DNA of 64,000 nucleotides from Massilia sp. YIM B02763 (GTDB taxonomy: Bacteria > Pseudomonadota > Gammaproteobacteria > Burkholderiales > Burkholderiaceae_D): NCBI RefSeq assembly GCF_030412015.1, contig NZ_JASNRD010000003.1, positions 345,619-409,618 on the forward strand, read 5' to 3'. The position numbers and the translations under genes were made by a program. Below, piece by piece: positions 25,658-32,632 of the stretch. Numbering within the stretch: the first letter of the stretch is position 1; each line of letters begins with the position of its first letter. The notes below the pieces were generated by a model that worked only from the letters and a program-made list of their open reading frames with translations, was not told where the DNA came from and did not search any database.

Positions 25658-26029
25658 TCAATTGGGGCGACGGGCAACCTGGCGATCTCCGCTCGACTGC
25701 AGCGTGGACGCCATGTCGGTTTCGATCTCGTGCAGGTGCTGCAACTCGACTGCCAAGTGGGTAATCAAATCGCCCAATGCGGCGACGTGCTTGCCCGGTA
25801 CGGCCTCATCTCCGTTGCCGGCGATCCCCATGAGTGCGCCGATCGATTCGAGGCCGCTGGCGATGGTTTCCACCGCGCCCCATGCGTGCGACACGATGGC
25901 GTCAACGGTGTTGTACTGTTCCTCGGAGAGCTTCGCTGTGCGGTCGAGATCACCCAGGTTCTTGAGGAGCTTGGGCAGTTCGTAGGCAGCGCGGCCCGGG
26001 TGGCTGAATTGCGGATTGGCTTTGCTCAT
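25658..26029 (-). CDS. Hypothetical phage protein, helical
   Basis: A 123-residue protein beginning MSKANPQFSHPGRAAYELPK; it is amphipathic and helical (LSEEQYNTVDAIVSHAWGAV, LITHLAVELQHLHEIETDMA). An in-frame ATG two codons earlier (26035) is also possible; AGGAG lies 9 bases before the chosen ATG and 3 before the other. No family is recognised. Confidence 0.6.
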   Translation of the reverse strand: MSKANPQFSHPGRAAYELPKLLKNLGDLDRTAKLSEEQYNTVDAIVSHAWGAVETIASGLESIGALMGIAGNGDEAVPGKHVAALGDLITHLAVELQHLHEIETDMASTLQSSGDRQVARRPN

Positions 26030-26042
26030 GTGCATGCTCTCC

Positions 26043-26372
26043 TCAGGCCTTGCCGCAGTTGACGTCGTCGAGGCGTTGCTCGGCCATCTCGGACAGCGAA
26101 AACATCGATTCGGAAAGAAGCCCGGCGAGTGCCTCGATGCCATCGACGTCCAGCACCGGGTTGCGGCCGCTGTCGCGTTCGACTACGTCCATGCGGAGGA
26201 TGTCTGCTATGACCTTCGCACCGCGGCTGATCGTCAGAGTGCGATCAGCGAACAGCACATCGTTGTTCACCGGCTTGGTGGAAGGCGAATAGGAATAGGG
26301 CGTTACTAAAGGTTGCTTGATCTTTGATATTGCATGTGTGGCCTTGGAAGGGCTAGAATTAACATTCGCCAT
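26043..26372 (-). CDS. Hypothetical phage protein
   Basis: A 109-residue protein with the strand-rich segment NNDVLFADRTLTISRGAKVI and a C-terminal helix ALAGLLSESMFSLSEMAEQR. A GGAG ribosome binding site precedes the ATG. It follows the antirepressor gene after a 118-base gap that may hold a promoter or a weak hairpin. Confidence 0.6.
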   Translation of the reverse strand: MANVNSSPSKATHAISKIKQPLVTPYSYSPSTKPVNNDVLFADRTLTISRGAKVIADILRMDVVERDSGRNPVLDVDGIEALAGLLSESMFSLSEMAEQRLDDVNCGKA

Positions 26373-26490
26373 TGTCTTTCTCCAAAGAAGTTAGGGCGTA
26401 AGGGGCCATCCGGTGGTGAGAGACCGGGTGGCTTCGTTGTTTCTGCGGTTGATCGGCTAAACTTTCAGCCGATTGATGGGTGGTGCCGGA

Positions 26491-27279
26491 TTAGCTCAGC
26501 CGACTCGGACTTCGGCCGGGCCCAGGCGTCGGCGCGCTGGCGCCGAGCAGCTTCGACAGTTGCGCGAGCCCCTTGCTCGTGACGAGAACCTGCGGGTTGG
26601 TCTTGTTCTCGCCCGTCTCCGGATCCTTGTAGTTGCCGACCTTGTGCTTCAGGTAGCCGGAGTGGATCTTGTCCTGGTATGCGACGTATCCACCTCTGCC
26701 CTGGCGGCGATACATCCACGCCATTTCGAGCAGGGCGTCGCGGAGCTTATGCGGCTGCATCTGCAGGGTCTTGGCAGCATCGGTGACGCACATAGCGCCG
26801 TCCGCGTTGGCGATGCGCTCCAGGCCTGCCGCGGCCGGCGCCAGTTCGGCGACCTGGTGCTCCAGCTGCTCGACCTTCACGACTGCCAACTGTTTCGCTT
26901 CGAGCTCGTCGGCCCAGGCACGCGCAGCGGCAGCCGGGTTCATGAAGTCCGGGATCTGCGGCGCCGCCAAGCGCTTGCGCATGTCGGCGAAGCTGCGGAC
27001 GAGGGCGATCTTGAACTTCCGCACGACCACGTTGTTGCGCATGTAGGTGATCAGCAGCGTCGCCTGATCTTCGTTGAGGAGGGCGACTTCACGCGTTTGC
27101 GTTCCTCCGGCCGTTTCGAAGGGTAGCGTTTCAAACGCGACCCTGCCGAACTCTGTCAGGTCGCCCACATAGGTGCGCAACAGCTCAAGAACATTCTTGT
27201 GCTGCACGCCGGTTCCTTCTGCTACAGCAGCAGTCGTGGTGACGAGTTGGTCGCCGTGGATGATGACGAGGTCGCTCAT
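26491..27279 (-). CDS. Phage antirepressor (Rha N-terminus, KilAC/ANT C-terminus)
   Basis: A 262-residue protein. Residues 1-105 form a Rha domain (VQHKNVLELLRTYVGDLTEF, ALLNEDQATLLITYMRNN, KIALVRSFADMRKRL). A coiled linker leads to a KilAC/ANT domain (about 155-255: ADGAMCVTDAAKTLQMQPHK, GGYVAYQDKIHSGYLKHKVG). Antirepressors of this kind neutralise repressors to start lytic growth. It is translationally coupled by a 4-base overlap to the Arc-like gene, as arc and ant are in phage P22. Confidence 0.85.
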   Translation of the reverse strand: MSDLVIIHGDQLVTTTAAVAEGTGVQHKNVLELLRTYVGDLTEFGRVAFETLPFETAGGTQTREVALLNEDQATLLITYMRNNVVVRKFKIALVRSFADMRKRLAAPQIPDFMNPAAAARAWADELEAKQLAVVKVEQLEHQVAELAPAAAGLERIANADGAMCVTDAAKTLQMQPHKLRDALLEMAWMYRRQGRGGYVAYQDKIHSGYLKHKVGNYKDPETGENKTNPQVLVTSKGLAQLSKLLGASAPTPGPGRSPSRLS

Positions 27280-27470
27280 GCGCCCTCCGCTTTTGCGCCA
27301 GTAGTTATATTGCCGTGAGCTGCCTTCATACCTTGCTCGATAAGGTAAATCAACTCAGCATTGGTCGTTCTCCGGTTGCGTTCGGCGATTTCTTTGATGC
27401 GTGCACGCATACCGTCTGGAAAGCGCAGGGTAAATTGATCAGAATCGCGGCCGGTTTTCGATGTCTTCAT
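27276..27470 (-). CDS. Arc-like ribbon-helix-helix repressor
   Basis: A 64-residue protein with an Arc/MetJ fold: beta-strand DQFTLRFPDGMR followed by RIKEIAERNRRTTNAELIYL. In P22 Arc the strand reads QFNLRWP, with Gln, Asn and Arg contacting DNA; here it is QFTLRFP, so the middle contact is Thr. It heads the leftward unit arc-ant and probably limits its expression. The promoter and three operators lie just upstream. Confidence 0.85.
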   Translation of the reverse strand: MKTSKTGRDSDQFTLRFPDGMRARIKEIAERNRRTTNAELIYLIEQGMKAAHGNITTGAKAEGA

Positions 27471-27506
27471 AATGGACTTTCCAGCAAGAACCTAACGTAT
27501 TTTCGT

Positions 27507-27572
27507 GAAGCACCGTGCTTCATCGTGATTGAAATATAGCACCGTGCTTTAGTTGCGTCAAGCACCGTGATG
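27507..27572 (-). promoter_or_regulatory. Leftward early promoter with three repressor operators
   Basis: On the minus strand TTGACG (27561-27556), a 17-base spacer and TATATT (27538-27533) form a strong promoter. Three CACCGTG palindromes are placed on it: 27507-27521 (GAAGCACCGTGCTTC, just downstream of the start point), 27537-27551 (spacer and -10) and 27559-27572 (over the -35). Centres are 23-29 bases apart. Confidence 0.75.
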
Positions 27573-27587
27573 TATTAAACTCTTGGC

Positions 27588-28079
27588 ATGGCTAGAACAG
27601 ACCCCCAACTTAACCTCCGTCTGCCCGCGTCTCTCAAGGCACGCCTGGAAGCAGCTGCAGCCGAGAGCAAACGAACAGTTACTGCCGAGGCTGTAGAGCG
27701 CCTTGAGGGCTCGTTCGAACAGATGCCGGACGCACTTGTCTCTGTGATCATGCGTATGGAAGTGCGCGCTCTGAATGCGGAGTTTTTAGCTGGATCGCTA
27801 AAGAGGGTCGCGAGCGGGATGTCGGATTCCTTGATGGCGTTTCTTTCAGAACTGCCTCGTGAAATGATCGAGTCAAATGAACACTTGCGGGCCTTGAACG
27901 AATCGTTGAGTAAATACTCAGAAATTACGCAACTGATCCTTGGGGAAGAGTTCCAAACTTATGAAGAGCAGCGGGAGGCCAATCTCAGAAAGCATGAGGA
28001 GCTGAAGGAGGCAGAGAGGAAGCTGGACGAAATTAGGCTGAAGCATGCTGAGGGGATGAAGGCAAAAAGTTCTCAGTAG
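27588..28079 (+). CDS. Mnt-like ribbon-helix-helix repressor
   Basis: A 163-residue protein. The N-terminus MARTDPQLNLRLPASLKARL closely resembles P22 Mnt (MARDDPHFNFRMP). The DNA-contact positions Arg2, Asn8 and Arg10 of Mnt (numbered without Met) are kept, while His6 is Gln. A long charged coiled coil (about 120-160) replaces the shorter Mnt tetramer helix. It is divergent from the arc-ant unit. The probable targets are the six CACCGTG operators that flank the gene. Confidence 0.82.
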   Translation: MARTDPQLNLRLPASLKARLEAAAAESKRTVTAEAVERLEGSFEQMPDALVSVIMRMEVRALNAEFLAGSLKRVASGMSDSLMAFLSELPREMIESNEHLRALNESLSKYSEITQLILGEEFQTYEEQREANLRKHEELKEAERKLDEIRLKHAEGMKAKSSQ

Positions 28080-28100
28080 AGGGCGGCCCAGGCAAATCAA

Positions 28101-28124
28101 CCGGCAGAGATGCCGGTTTTTTTT
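28101..28124 (+). terminator. Terminator of the Mnt-like gene
   Basis: CCGGCA-GAGA-TGCCGG followed by eight T residues. It isolates the repressor gene from the rightward promoter that starts about 30 bases later. Confidence 0.9.
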
Positions 28125-28143
28125 CGCCTCGTGGTATGTGATG

Positions 28144-28208
28144 CATCACCGTGCTTGATGTCGCTGACGCACGGTGATATATTGGCGCAGTAAAGCACCG
28201 TGCTTTAC
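28144..28208 (+). promoter_or_regulatory. Rightward early promoter with three repressor operators
   Basis: TTGATG (28155-28160), a 17-base spacer and TATATT (28178-28183) form the promoter. CACCGTG/CACGGTG operators lie at 28144-28160 (over the -35), 28168-28180 (spacer) and 28190-28208 (GTAAAGCACCGTGCTTTAC, at the start point). The geometry mirrors the leftward promoter, with centre spacings of 23 and 26 bases. Confidence 0.78.
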
Positions 28209-28266
28209 TTGAGGGCACATGATCTTCGCATGCCCATACCTTGACGCATCATATTAGGACCACCTC

Positions 28267-28647
28267 ATGGCATATGGATTTGTTTACTTCCTTACCAACC
28301 CGAGCATGCCCGGCCTGACCAAGATCGGCATGACTACCAAGCACCCGATGGAGCGGATGGAGGAGCTATCGCGCTCGACTGCGTGCCCTACGCCCTTCGA
28401 AATGCTTGCATTTTTCGATACACCAGAGCCACGGGAAACGGAGTATGCCATCCATAACGCTCTAAGCGAGTACAGGGTCAGCGCGGATCGTGAGTTTTTT
28501 GATGCGCCACCGTATGCCATAGCAGACCAGTTCAACGAGTGGCAGGATCCTTGGGGCTCACACTACCGACGGCCTTTGGACAGACTGGTAGAAGCGTTCC
28601 TTCGTGCAGAAGCTGCTGCCATGGACGCTGCGTTGGGGAGGATTTGA
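28267..28647 (+). CDS. GIY-YIG/T5orf172 (MUG113-like) family protein
   Basis: A 126-residue protein with the GIY-YIG-like core GFVYFLTNPSMPGLTKIGMT at the N-terminus and the family's second part (MEELSRSTACPTPFEMLAFF, RETEYAIHNALSEYRV). T5orf172 proteins are phage proteins related to GIY-YIG nucleases; activity is not proven. It is the first gene after the rightward promoter, so it is expressed early. AGGA precedes the ATG. Confidence 0.82.
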   Translation: MAYGFVYFLTNPSMPGLTKIGMTTKHPMERMEELSRSTACPTPFEMLAFFDTPEPRETEYAIHNALSEYRVSADREFFDAPPYAIADQFNEWQDPWGSHYRRPLDRLVEAFLRAEAAAMDAALGRI

Positions 28648-28648
28648 A

Positions 28649-29530
28649 ATGGCACGCGCGCGGAATATCAAGCCTGGCTTCTTCACCAACGAGGAGTTGG
28701 TCGACCTTCCGTTCTCGACCCGTCTGCTGTTCATTGGACTGTGGACCATCGCTGACCGCGAGGGCCGTCTTGAGGACAAGCCGAAGCGGATCAAGATGAA
28801 CCTGTTCCCGGCCGACGACATCGACGTCGACCAGGCACTGTGCGACCTCCAGACCTCGGGCTTCCTTAAGCGCTACGAAGTGGGCGGAGCACGGTATATC
28901 CAGGTACTAGCATTCAGGAAGCACCAGAATCCCCACAGGGACGAGAAGCCGTCTTCGATACCAGCAATGGATGAGCATCGTGCGAGCACTGTGCGAACAC
29001 AGTGCGGACATGGTGGCAATCCGGCTGATTCTCCGATTCCTGATTCTCCGATTCCTGATCCCCTCAACATCGACACTGTCGGCGCAGCCGCGCCCGTCGA
29101 AGTCGTCGCCGCGCCTGCCGAACCTGGTTCCGTGAGCGCTGCACCTCTTCCGGCCGCCCAACACGTGCCAACAGCGGATAACCCTGCCTTAGTGCTGACG
29201 CTGGCTTTGCGTCCGCTTGGCGTGTCGGCACTCTCAACGCACCCAACCGTCATTGCCTGGGCTGAAAGCGGCGTGTCGATCGCGATTCTGGCTGAGGCGG
29301 TTCGGATGGCGCGCGAGCACAAGCCGACGGGCAGCATTCCACCGAACTACCTCGCCCCGATTGTCGACAAGCTGCGCAACCCTGGCAATGGTCGACAGAA
29401 TCGGGGTGGTGTTGGAGCGGAATCCATCGAGGAGCGCAACGCCAGGATCATGGCGGAATGGATGGCTGACGATGCGTCGGCCGGTGACGTAATCGACGTC
29501 GACATGGAGGAGGTGAGCAATGCAAGCTGA
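28649..29530 (+). CDS. Phage replication initiator, O-like
   Basis: A 293-residue protein whose N-terminus MARARNIKPGFFTNEELVDL is a common start of phage replication proteins, followed by a winged-helix region (LWTIADREGRLEDKPKRIKM, ALCDLQTSGFLKRYEV). A proline/alanine-rich linker contains tandem SPIPD repeats that also encode possible iterons. The C-terminus is DnaD-like and helical (VIAWAESGVSIAILAEAVRM). The ATG at 28649 starts one base after the previous stop. It probably binds the origin and recruits the helicase loader. Confidence 0.78.
   Translation: MARARNIKPGFFTNEELVDLPFSTRLLFIGLWTIADREGRLEDKPKRIKMNLFPADDIDVDQALCDLQTSGFLKRYEVGGARYIQVLAFRKHQNPHRDEKPSSIPAMDEHRASTVRTQCGHGGNPADSPIPDSPIPDPLNIDTVGAAAPVEVVAAPAEPGSVSAAPLPAAQHVPTADNPALVLTLALRPLGVSALSTHPTVIAWAESGVSIAILAEAVRMAREHKPTGSIPPNYLAPIVDKLRNPGNGRQNRGGVGAESIEERNARIMAEWMADDASAGDVIDVDMEEVSNAS
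28986..29061. other. Candidate phage replication origin (iterons inside the O-like gene)
   Basis: A perfect inverted repeat GCACTGTG-CGAA-CACAGTGC (28986-29005) is followed by two tandem copies of CTGATTCTCCGATTC (29025-29039 and 29040-29054) and a partial third. In lambda the origin iterons also lie inside gene O. Confidence 0.5.
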
Positions 29531-30302
29531 CGACAAGCCGCGGTTCGGCAAGTTGCTGGCGCACGTGCTGGCGGGGTATGGGAAGCCGTTGCCGGGGGCG
29601 ACCGAGATGGACGTCTGGTTCAACCATCTCGCGCCTTTCTCGCCTTCCACGATCAAGCAGGCCTTTGAGGCCTATCGCAGCGAGCGCCCCGACTTCGCGC
29701 CAACCCCGAACGGTATTGCCGCACGCTGCAGGCTGCTGGATGGTCGCCCGGACGAGAACGAAGCCTGGGCGGTCGCCCTGACGAGCCGTGACGAGGCCGA
29801 GACGGTCGTGTGGACGAGTGAGATGGCCGAGGCGTTCAACCTGGCGAAGCCATTGCTGGCCATCCGTGATGAAGTAGGTGCGCGCATGGCGTTCAAGGAT
29901 GCGTACAAGCGTTTGGTGAGCGAGGCACGCGCCTGCAACAGGCCGGTGGCATGGTCGGTGTCGGCGGGGTGGGACGTTGATCGACAACGGCTCGCCATGC
30001 AGCAAGCGCAGCGCGCCGGCCTACTGCCAGCTCCGCAAGCCAAGCCAGCGCTGCCCAACGAGACAGAGCAGGAGGGCGAGAAGGGTAATGGGAAGCCGCG
30101 AGGATTGCAGAAGCTTCTCCAGGCCGTGGCGCAGATGGAGGATCCGTACGAGAAGGCCGAGCGGTTGAGTACTGCGCGGCGGGAGGAAGAGCTGGCGGCC
30201 GACCGCGCTAGTAGGAAGGCGATGGACCAGAAGGTGCAGTCGTACTTGCGCGAGCACCCTGAGGCACGTTATGGTCAGTTGCTCAACACGAGACCCAGAT
30301 AG
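29520..30302 (+). CDS. Phage replication accessory protein (P-like position)
   Basis: A 260-residue soluble protein overlapping the O-like gene by 11 bases. The N-terminal half resembles phage replicative-loader-type helical domains (GKLLAHVLAGYGKPLPGATE, MDVWFNHLAPFSPSTIKQAF). There is no Walker motif. The C-terminal part is charged and coiled (LLQAVAQMEDPYEKAERL). By position it may help load host DnaB; the sequence does not show this directly. Confidence 0.6.
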   Translation: MQADDKPRFGKLLAHVLAGYGKPLPGATEMDVWFNHLAPFSPSTIKQAFEAYRSERPDFAPTPNGIAARCRLLDGRPDENEAWAVALTSRDEAETVVWTSEMAEAFNLAKPLLAIRDEVGARMAFKDAYKRLVSEARACNRPVAWSVSAGWDVDRQRLAMQQAQRAGLLPAPQAKPALPNETEQEGEKGNGKPRGLQKLLQAVAQMEDPYEKAERLSTARREEELAADRASRKAMDQKVQSYLREHPEARYGQLLNTRPR

Positions 30303-30358
30303 CAAGACTCAGCATAAGAAGGCGCGGCGCGTGCTGTCGCCGATCGAGGACAGCGAGG

Positions 30359-30601
30359 TCAGTGCAGAGCGGACAACACCTGAGATGTTGCCGCGGCTTT
30401 CTTGGTGAAGCGATCGCAAGCGGCATCCATCTCTTTCATGGCGGCACTGCTGTTCACCCCGTTCGATTGAACGGCAGCCCGGGAAAGAGCTTCGTCGCAC
30501 TCGTGCTTCGCGGAATACAGGCCAAACACGGTGTTCATGTTCACCGTCTGGAACGCGATATAAGCCACCGCAAGGACGCCGCCGATAGTGAGCATTTTCA
30601 T
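30359..30601 (-). CDS. Small membrane-anchored protein
   Basis: An 80-residue protein with one N-terminal hydrophobic segment (MLTIGGVLAVAYIAFQTVNM) and a polar helical remainder with two Cys. It is transcribed against the surrounding rightward genes, so it is probably an independently expressed accessory (moron) gene. No family is recognised. Confidence 0.55.
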   Translation of the reverse strand: MKMLTIGGVLAVAYIAFQTVNMNTVFGLYSAKHECDEALSRAAVQSNGVNSSAAMKEMDAACDRFTKKAAATSQVLSALH

Positions 30602-30816
30602 AATGTTAATGTGTGCGTGTAATGGTTCTTTATGGAAATGATATCTTGAAAATTATTGAATCTCCAAACCTTTGTTTCAAAGCAGCAACAGTACGATCCG
30701 GCTTGGCTTGGGTCGGGGGGGCCGTCAGCGTTAGAAAAGACGGGCGGAGGAGAGAGAATATTGCAACGACAACTGTTGCGCTATGGTAATCTGCTGAGCA
30801 ACAAGGAGAGACCCTA

Positions 30817-31125
30817 ATGGATATGCACGAAGACGAACACGATTACAGTATCTCGCTGGTCAGCCGTCACTCTGACCCACGTGAGATCGCAGAGCTGCAG
30901 GCCTTTTCCGATGAGCTGGTCAAACGTGATCTTCACCATATCGTGAAAGAGGCGTTCTACGACTCGAACTCGTGCTGCTGCACGTTCGAATTCAACTACG
31001 ACCTCAAGCCATTCGACAAGGATGCTGAAGAGGTGCTGGAAGTCGCGAACCAGACCATCGCGCAGTTCGTCTGGTTTGGTACCGTCAAGCACGGCGGCCC
31101 GATGCGCGACATCGAGTTCGGCTAA
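30817..31125 (+). CDS. Hypothetical phage protein
   Basis: A 102-residue acidic soluble protein with an unusual SNSCCCTFEF stretch of three Cys in a row. An AAGGAG-type ribosome binding site precedes the ATG. About 500 bases separate it from the replication genes, so it may have its own promoter. A bidirectional terminator follows. The function is unknown. Confidence 0.6.
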   Translation: MDMHEDEHDYSISLVSRHSDPREIAELQAFSDELVKRDLHHIVKEAFYDSNSCCCTFEFNYDLKPFDKDAEEVLEVANQTIAQFVWFGTVKHGGPMRDIEFG

Positions 31126-31142
31126 TAGGCAAGGTTAGACGC

Positions 31143-31170
31143 AAAAAAGCCCGCTTGAAGCGGGCTTTCT
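31143..31170. terminator. Bidirectional terminator between convergent genes
   Basis: GCCCGCT / AGCGGGC around TGA with AAAAAA before and TTT after. It lies between the plus-strand gene ending at 31125 and the minus-strand gene ending at 31169. Confidence 0.85.
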
Positions 31171-31453
31171 AATCTTCTAGGACTGCCAGCAGTGCAAAGA
31201 AACCTGCGACTGCGAGGGTCATTTTATTGGCATCGACTAGCCCGCTCACCAGTCCAGAAGAGAGCGGACAGAAGGTTAAAACTAACAACGGAAATAGGGC
31301 TGTGCCGTTGGCGAAGTCCATTCCTGTATCCTTCGAAATCAGATTCACAGGAGGCGTTCGCCGGAACCGCTGGATGCCGATGTATATCACTCCGGTGATG
31401 ATCGAACCGACATCAACCCAGTTGCCGTCAAAGTCTAATGGCGGAAGATTCAA
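31169..31453 (-). CDS. Small membrane protein
   Basis: A 94-residue protein with three hydrophobic segments (VGSIITGVIYIGI, ALFPLLVLTFCPLSSGLVSG, MTLAVAGFFALLAVL). It lies directly downstream of another small membrane protein on the minus strand, so the pair may be co-transcribed. Possible roles include superinfection exclusion; nothing in the sequence proves it. Confidence 0.5.
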   Translation of the reverse strand: MNLPPLDFDGNWVDVGSIITGVIYIGIQRFRRTPPVNLISKDTGMDFANGTALFPLLVLTFCPLSSGLVSGLVDANKMTLAVAGFFALLAVLED

Positions 31454-31651
31454 TTAAGCAAGATGCCCCGCAGCTGCGCCAGCCGCAGCGCCGATCCCAG
31501 CGCCAACGATGCGGACGTCGAAATCCATCGGGATCCATCCGAAGAAGGCTCCAGCAACCACGGTGCCAATCAGCGCACAGCCGACAATGAACTTCGCTTT
31601 ATGAAGTTGAGTGTCGCCTTTGTTCTTGTGTGATACGCGACGTTCTTTCAT
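31454..31651 (-). CDS. Small membrane protein
   Basis: A 65-residue protein starting MKERRVSHKNKGDTQLHKAK, followed by two hydrophobic segments (FIVGCALIGTVVAGAFFGWI and a Gly/Ala-rich [17 protein letters not shown]). An upstream extension of the ORF lacks support. Basic N-terminus and glycine-zipper-like C-terminus. It ends at the base before the next gene's start codon. Confidence 0.5.
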   Translation of the reverse strand: MKERRVSHKNKGDTQLHKAKFIVGCALIGTVVAGAFFGWIPMDFDVRIVGAGIGAAAGAAAGHLA

Positions 31652-31784
31652 GACTTTTACTCTCATATGATCGATCAGACAAGATCGATGTACCAAATTC
31701 TTGGATGAATGATGTGCGCAAAGCAACATAGCGACCCGGTTGTCGCTGTGGATAACTTTGCTATTTGACCGTGTTCTCACTAAT

Positions 31785-31841
31785 GTTGCCCACGGTGGGC
31801 AACCAAGAACGACAGGGATAGTCTACAGCAAATCTGCTGTA
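31785..31841. promoter_or_regulatory. Two palindromes before the antiterminator-like gene
   Basis: GTTGCCCACGGTGGGCAAC (31785-31803) is a perfect 19-base palindrome with the same CACGGTG core as the early operators but different flanks. TACAGCA-AATC-TGCTGTA (31824-31841) is a second inverted repeat. Both lie between divergently transcribed genes and are likely regulatory. Confidence 0.5.
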
Positions 31842-32023
31842 AGTTGCTCAAAAATGATGTATCAACCTGTCTCACCAAGTCCCATATTGTGCTTGCCCAG
31901 CCCCAGACAAGAGCTTTAGAAATTGATGTCATAGCACAACACATTGTCATTTGGAAAAGTTCGGACAGGCAAGAAAGGTCACCTTCGTTTGTTACGCTTG
32001 CTCATCCATACGGGAGATATGAC

Positions 32024-32566
32024 ATGGGCTTTGCCGACCGCTACGTACACGCACTTAATGCAACGAACCTCAAGGACGACGAACGCCATGGCCAGGCAGA
32101 GCCGCTGATGGCATCAGCTTTTGCGGCGGCCGCAACTGGCGACCTTGGGCCGCTGCTCCATCGCGTGAAGTTCGCCGACGCCCTTTCGCGCAAGGCATTC
32201 GAAGGCAACCCGGCGAACCTGGCGCAGCTGCTGCGCTTGTGGATCGCTGAGGTGACGAAGCGCGGCCGCGCACGCCACTGGGTGCCGGAGAACACGGCGT
32301 GGGATGCGGATGCTGCGCAGAAGCTGTACCGCCAAGTTGCGGAGCATTCGCTCGCGTACTGGCTGGACGGAAAGTGCGAGCCATGCGGCGGCACGGGCCT
32401 GGATGAGAAGAGGGCGTGCAAGTGCTGCAGCGGCACAGGCAAGGCCGAGCTGTCGATGGCAGCAGGGTTCGTTCGCGAGCACACGCTGAACATGGTGAGC
32501 GAGCTGCACAACATCGCCGACAGCCATGCTGCAAGAGCTGCATCCCGGCTGAGATCGGTGCGTTGA
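32024..32566 (+). CDS. Zinc-ribbon phage protein, Q-like late antiterminator candidate
   Basis: A 180-residue protein with a DnaJ-type zinc ribbon near residues 115-138 (CEPCGGTG ... CKCCSGTG). The preceding part is helical (DALSRKAFEGNPANLAQLLR, WDADAAQKLYRQVAEHSLAY). Lambdoid Q proteins of the 82/21 type carry similar zinc motifs and sit at this position, between replication and packaging genes. GGGAG precedes the ATG at 32024. The role is inferred from position, the motif, and terminator-like hairpins in the late operon. Confidence 0.6.
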   Translation: MGFADRYVHALNATNLKDDERHGQAEPLMASAFAAAATGDLGPLLHRVKFADALSRKAFEGNPANLAQLLRLWIAEVTKRGRARHWVPENTAWDADAAQKLYRQVAEHSLAYWLDGKCEPCGGTGLDEKRACKCCSGTGKAELSMAAGFVREHTLNMVSELHNIADSHAARAASRLRSVR

Positions 32567-32632
32567 TCATTCGCACTTGATGAATTTGTAATTTCTTCTT
32601 AGACTCGACAGCAGAGCGCCCTTTGTGGTCTC

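Noticed and set aside
27507..28208. CRISPR array from the repeated CACCGTG sites
   Set aside because: Repeats are short palindromes on promoters with 23-29-base centre spacing and lie in two groups around a repressor gene; there are no spacers of constant length and no cas genes.
28649..29530. Start of the replication gene at 28604
   Set aside because: The extra 15 residues overlap the previous coding region and do not match the MARARNIKPGFF family start.
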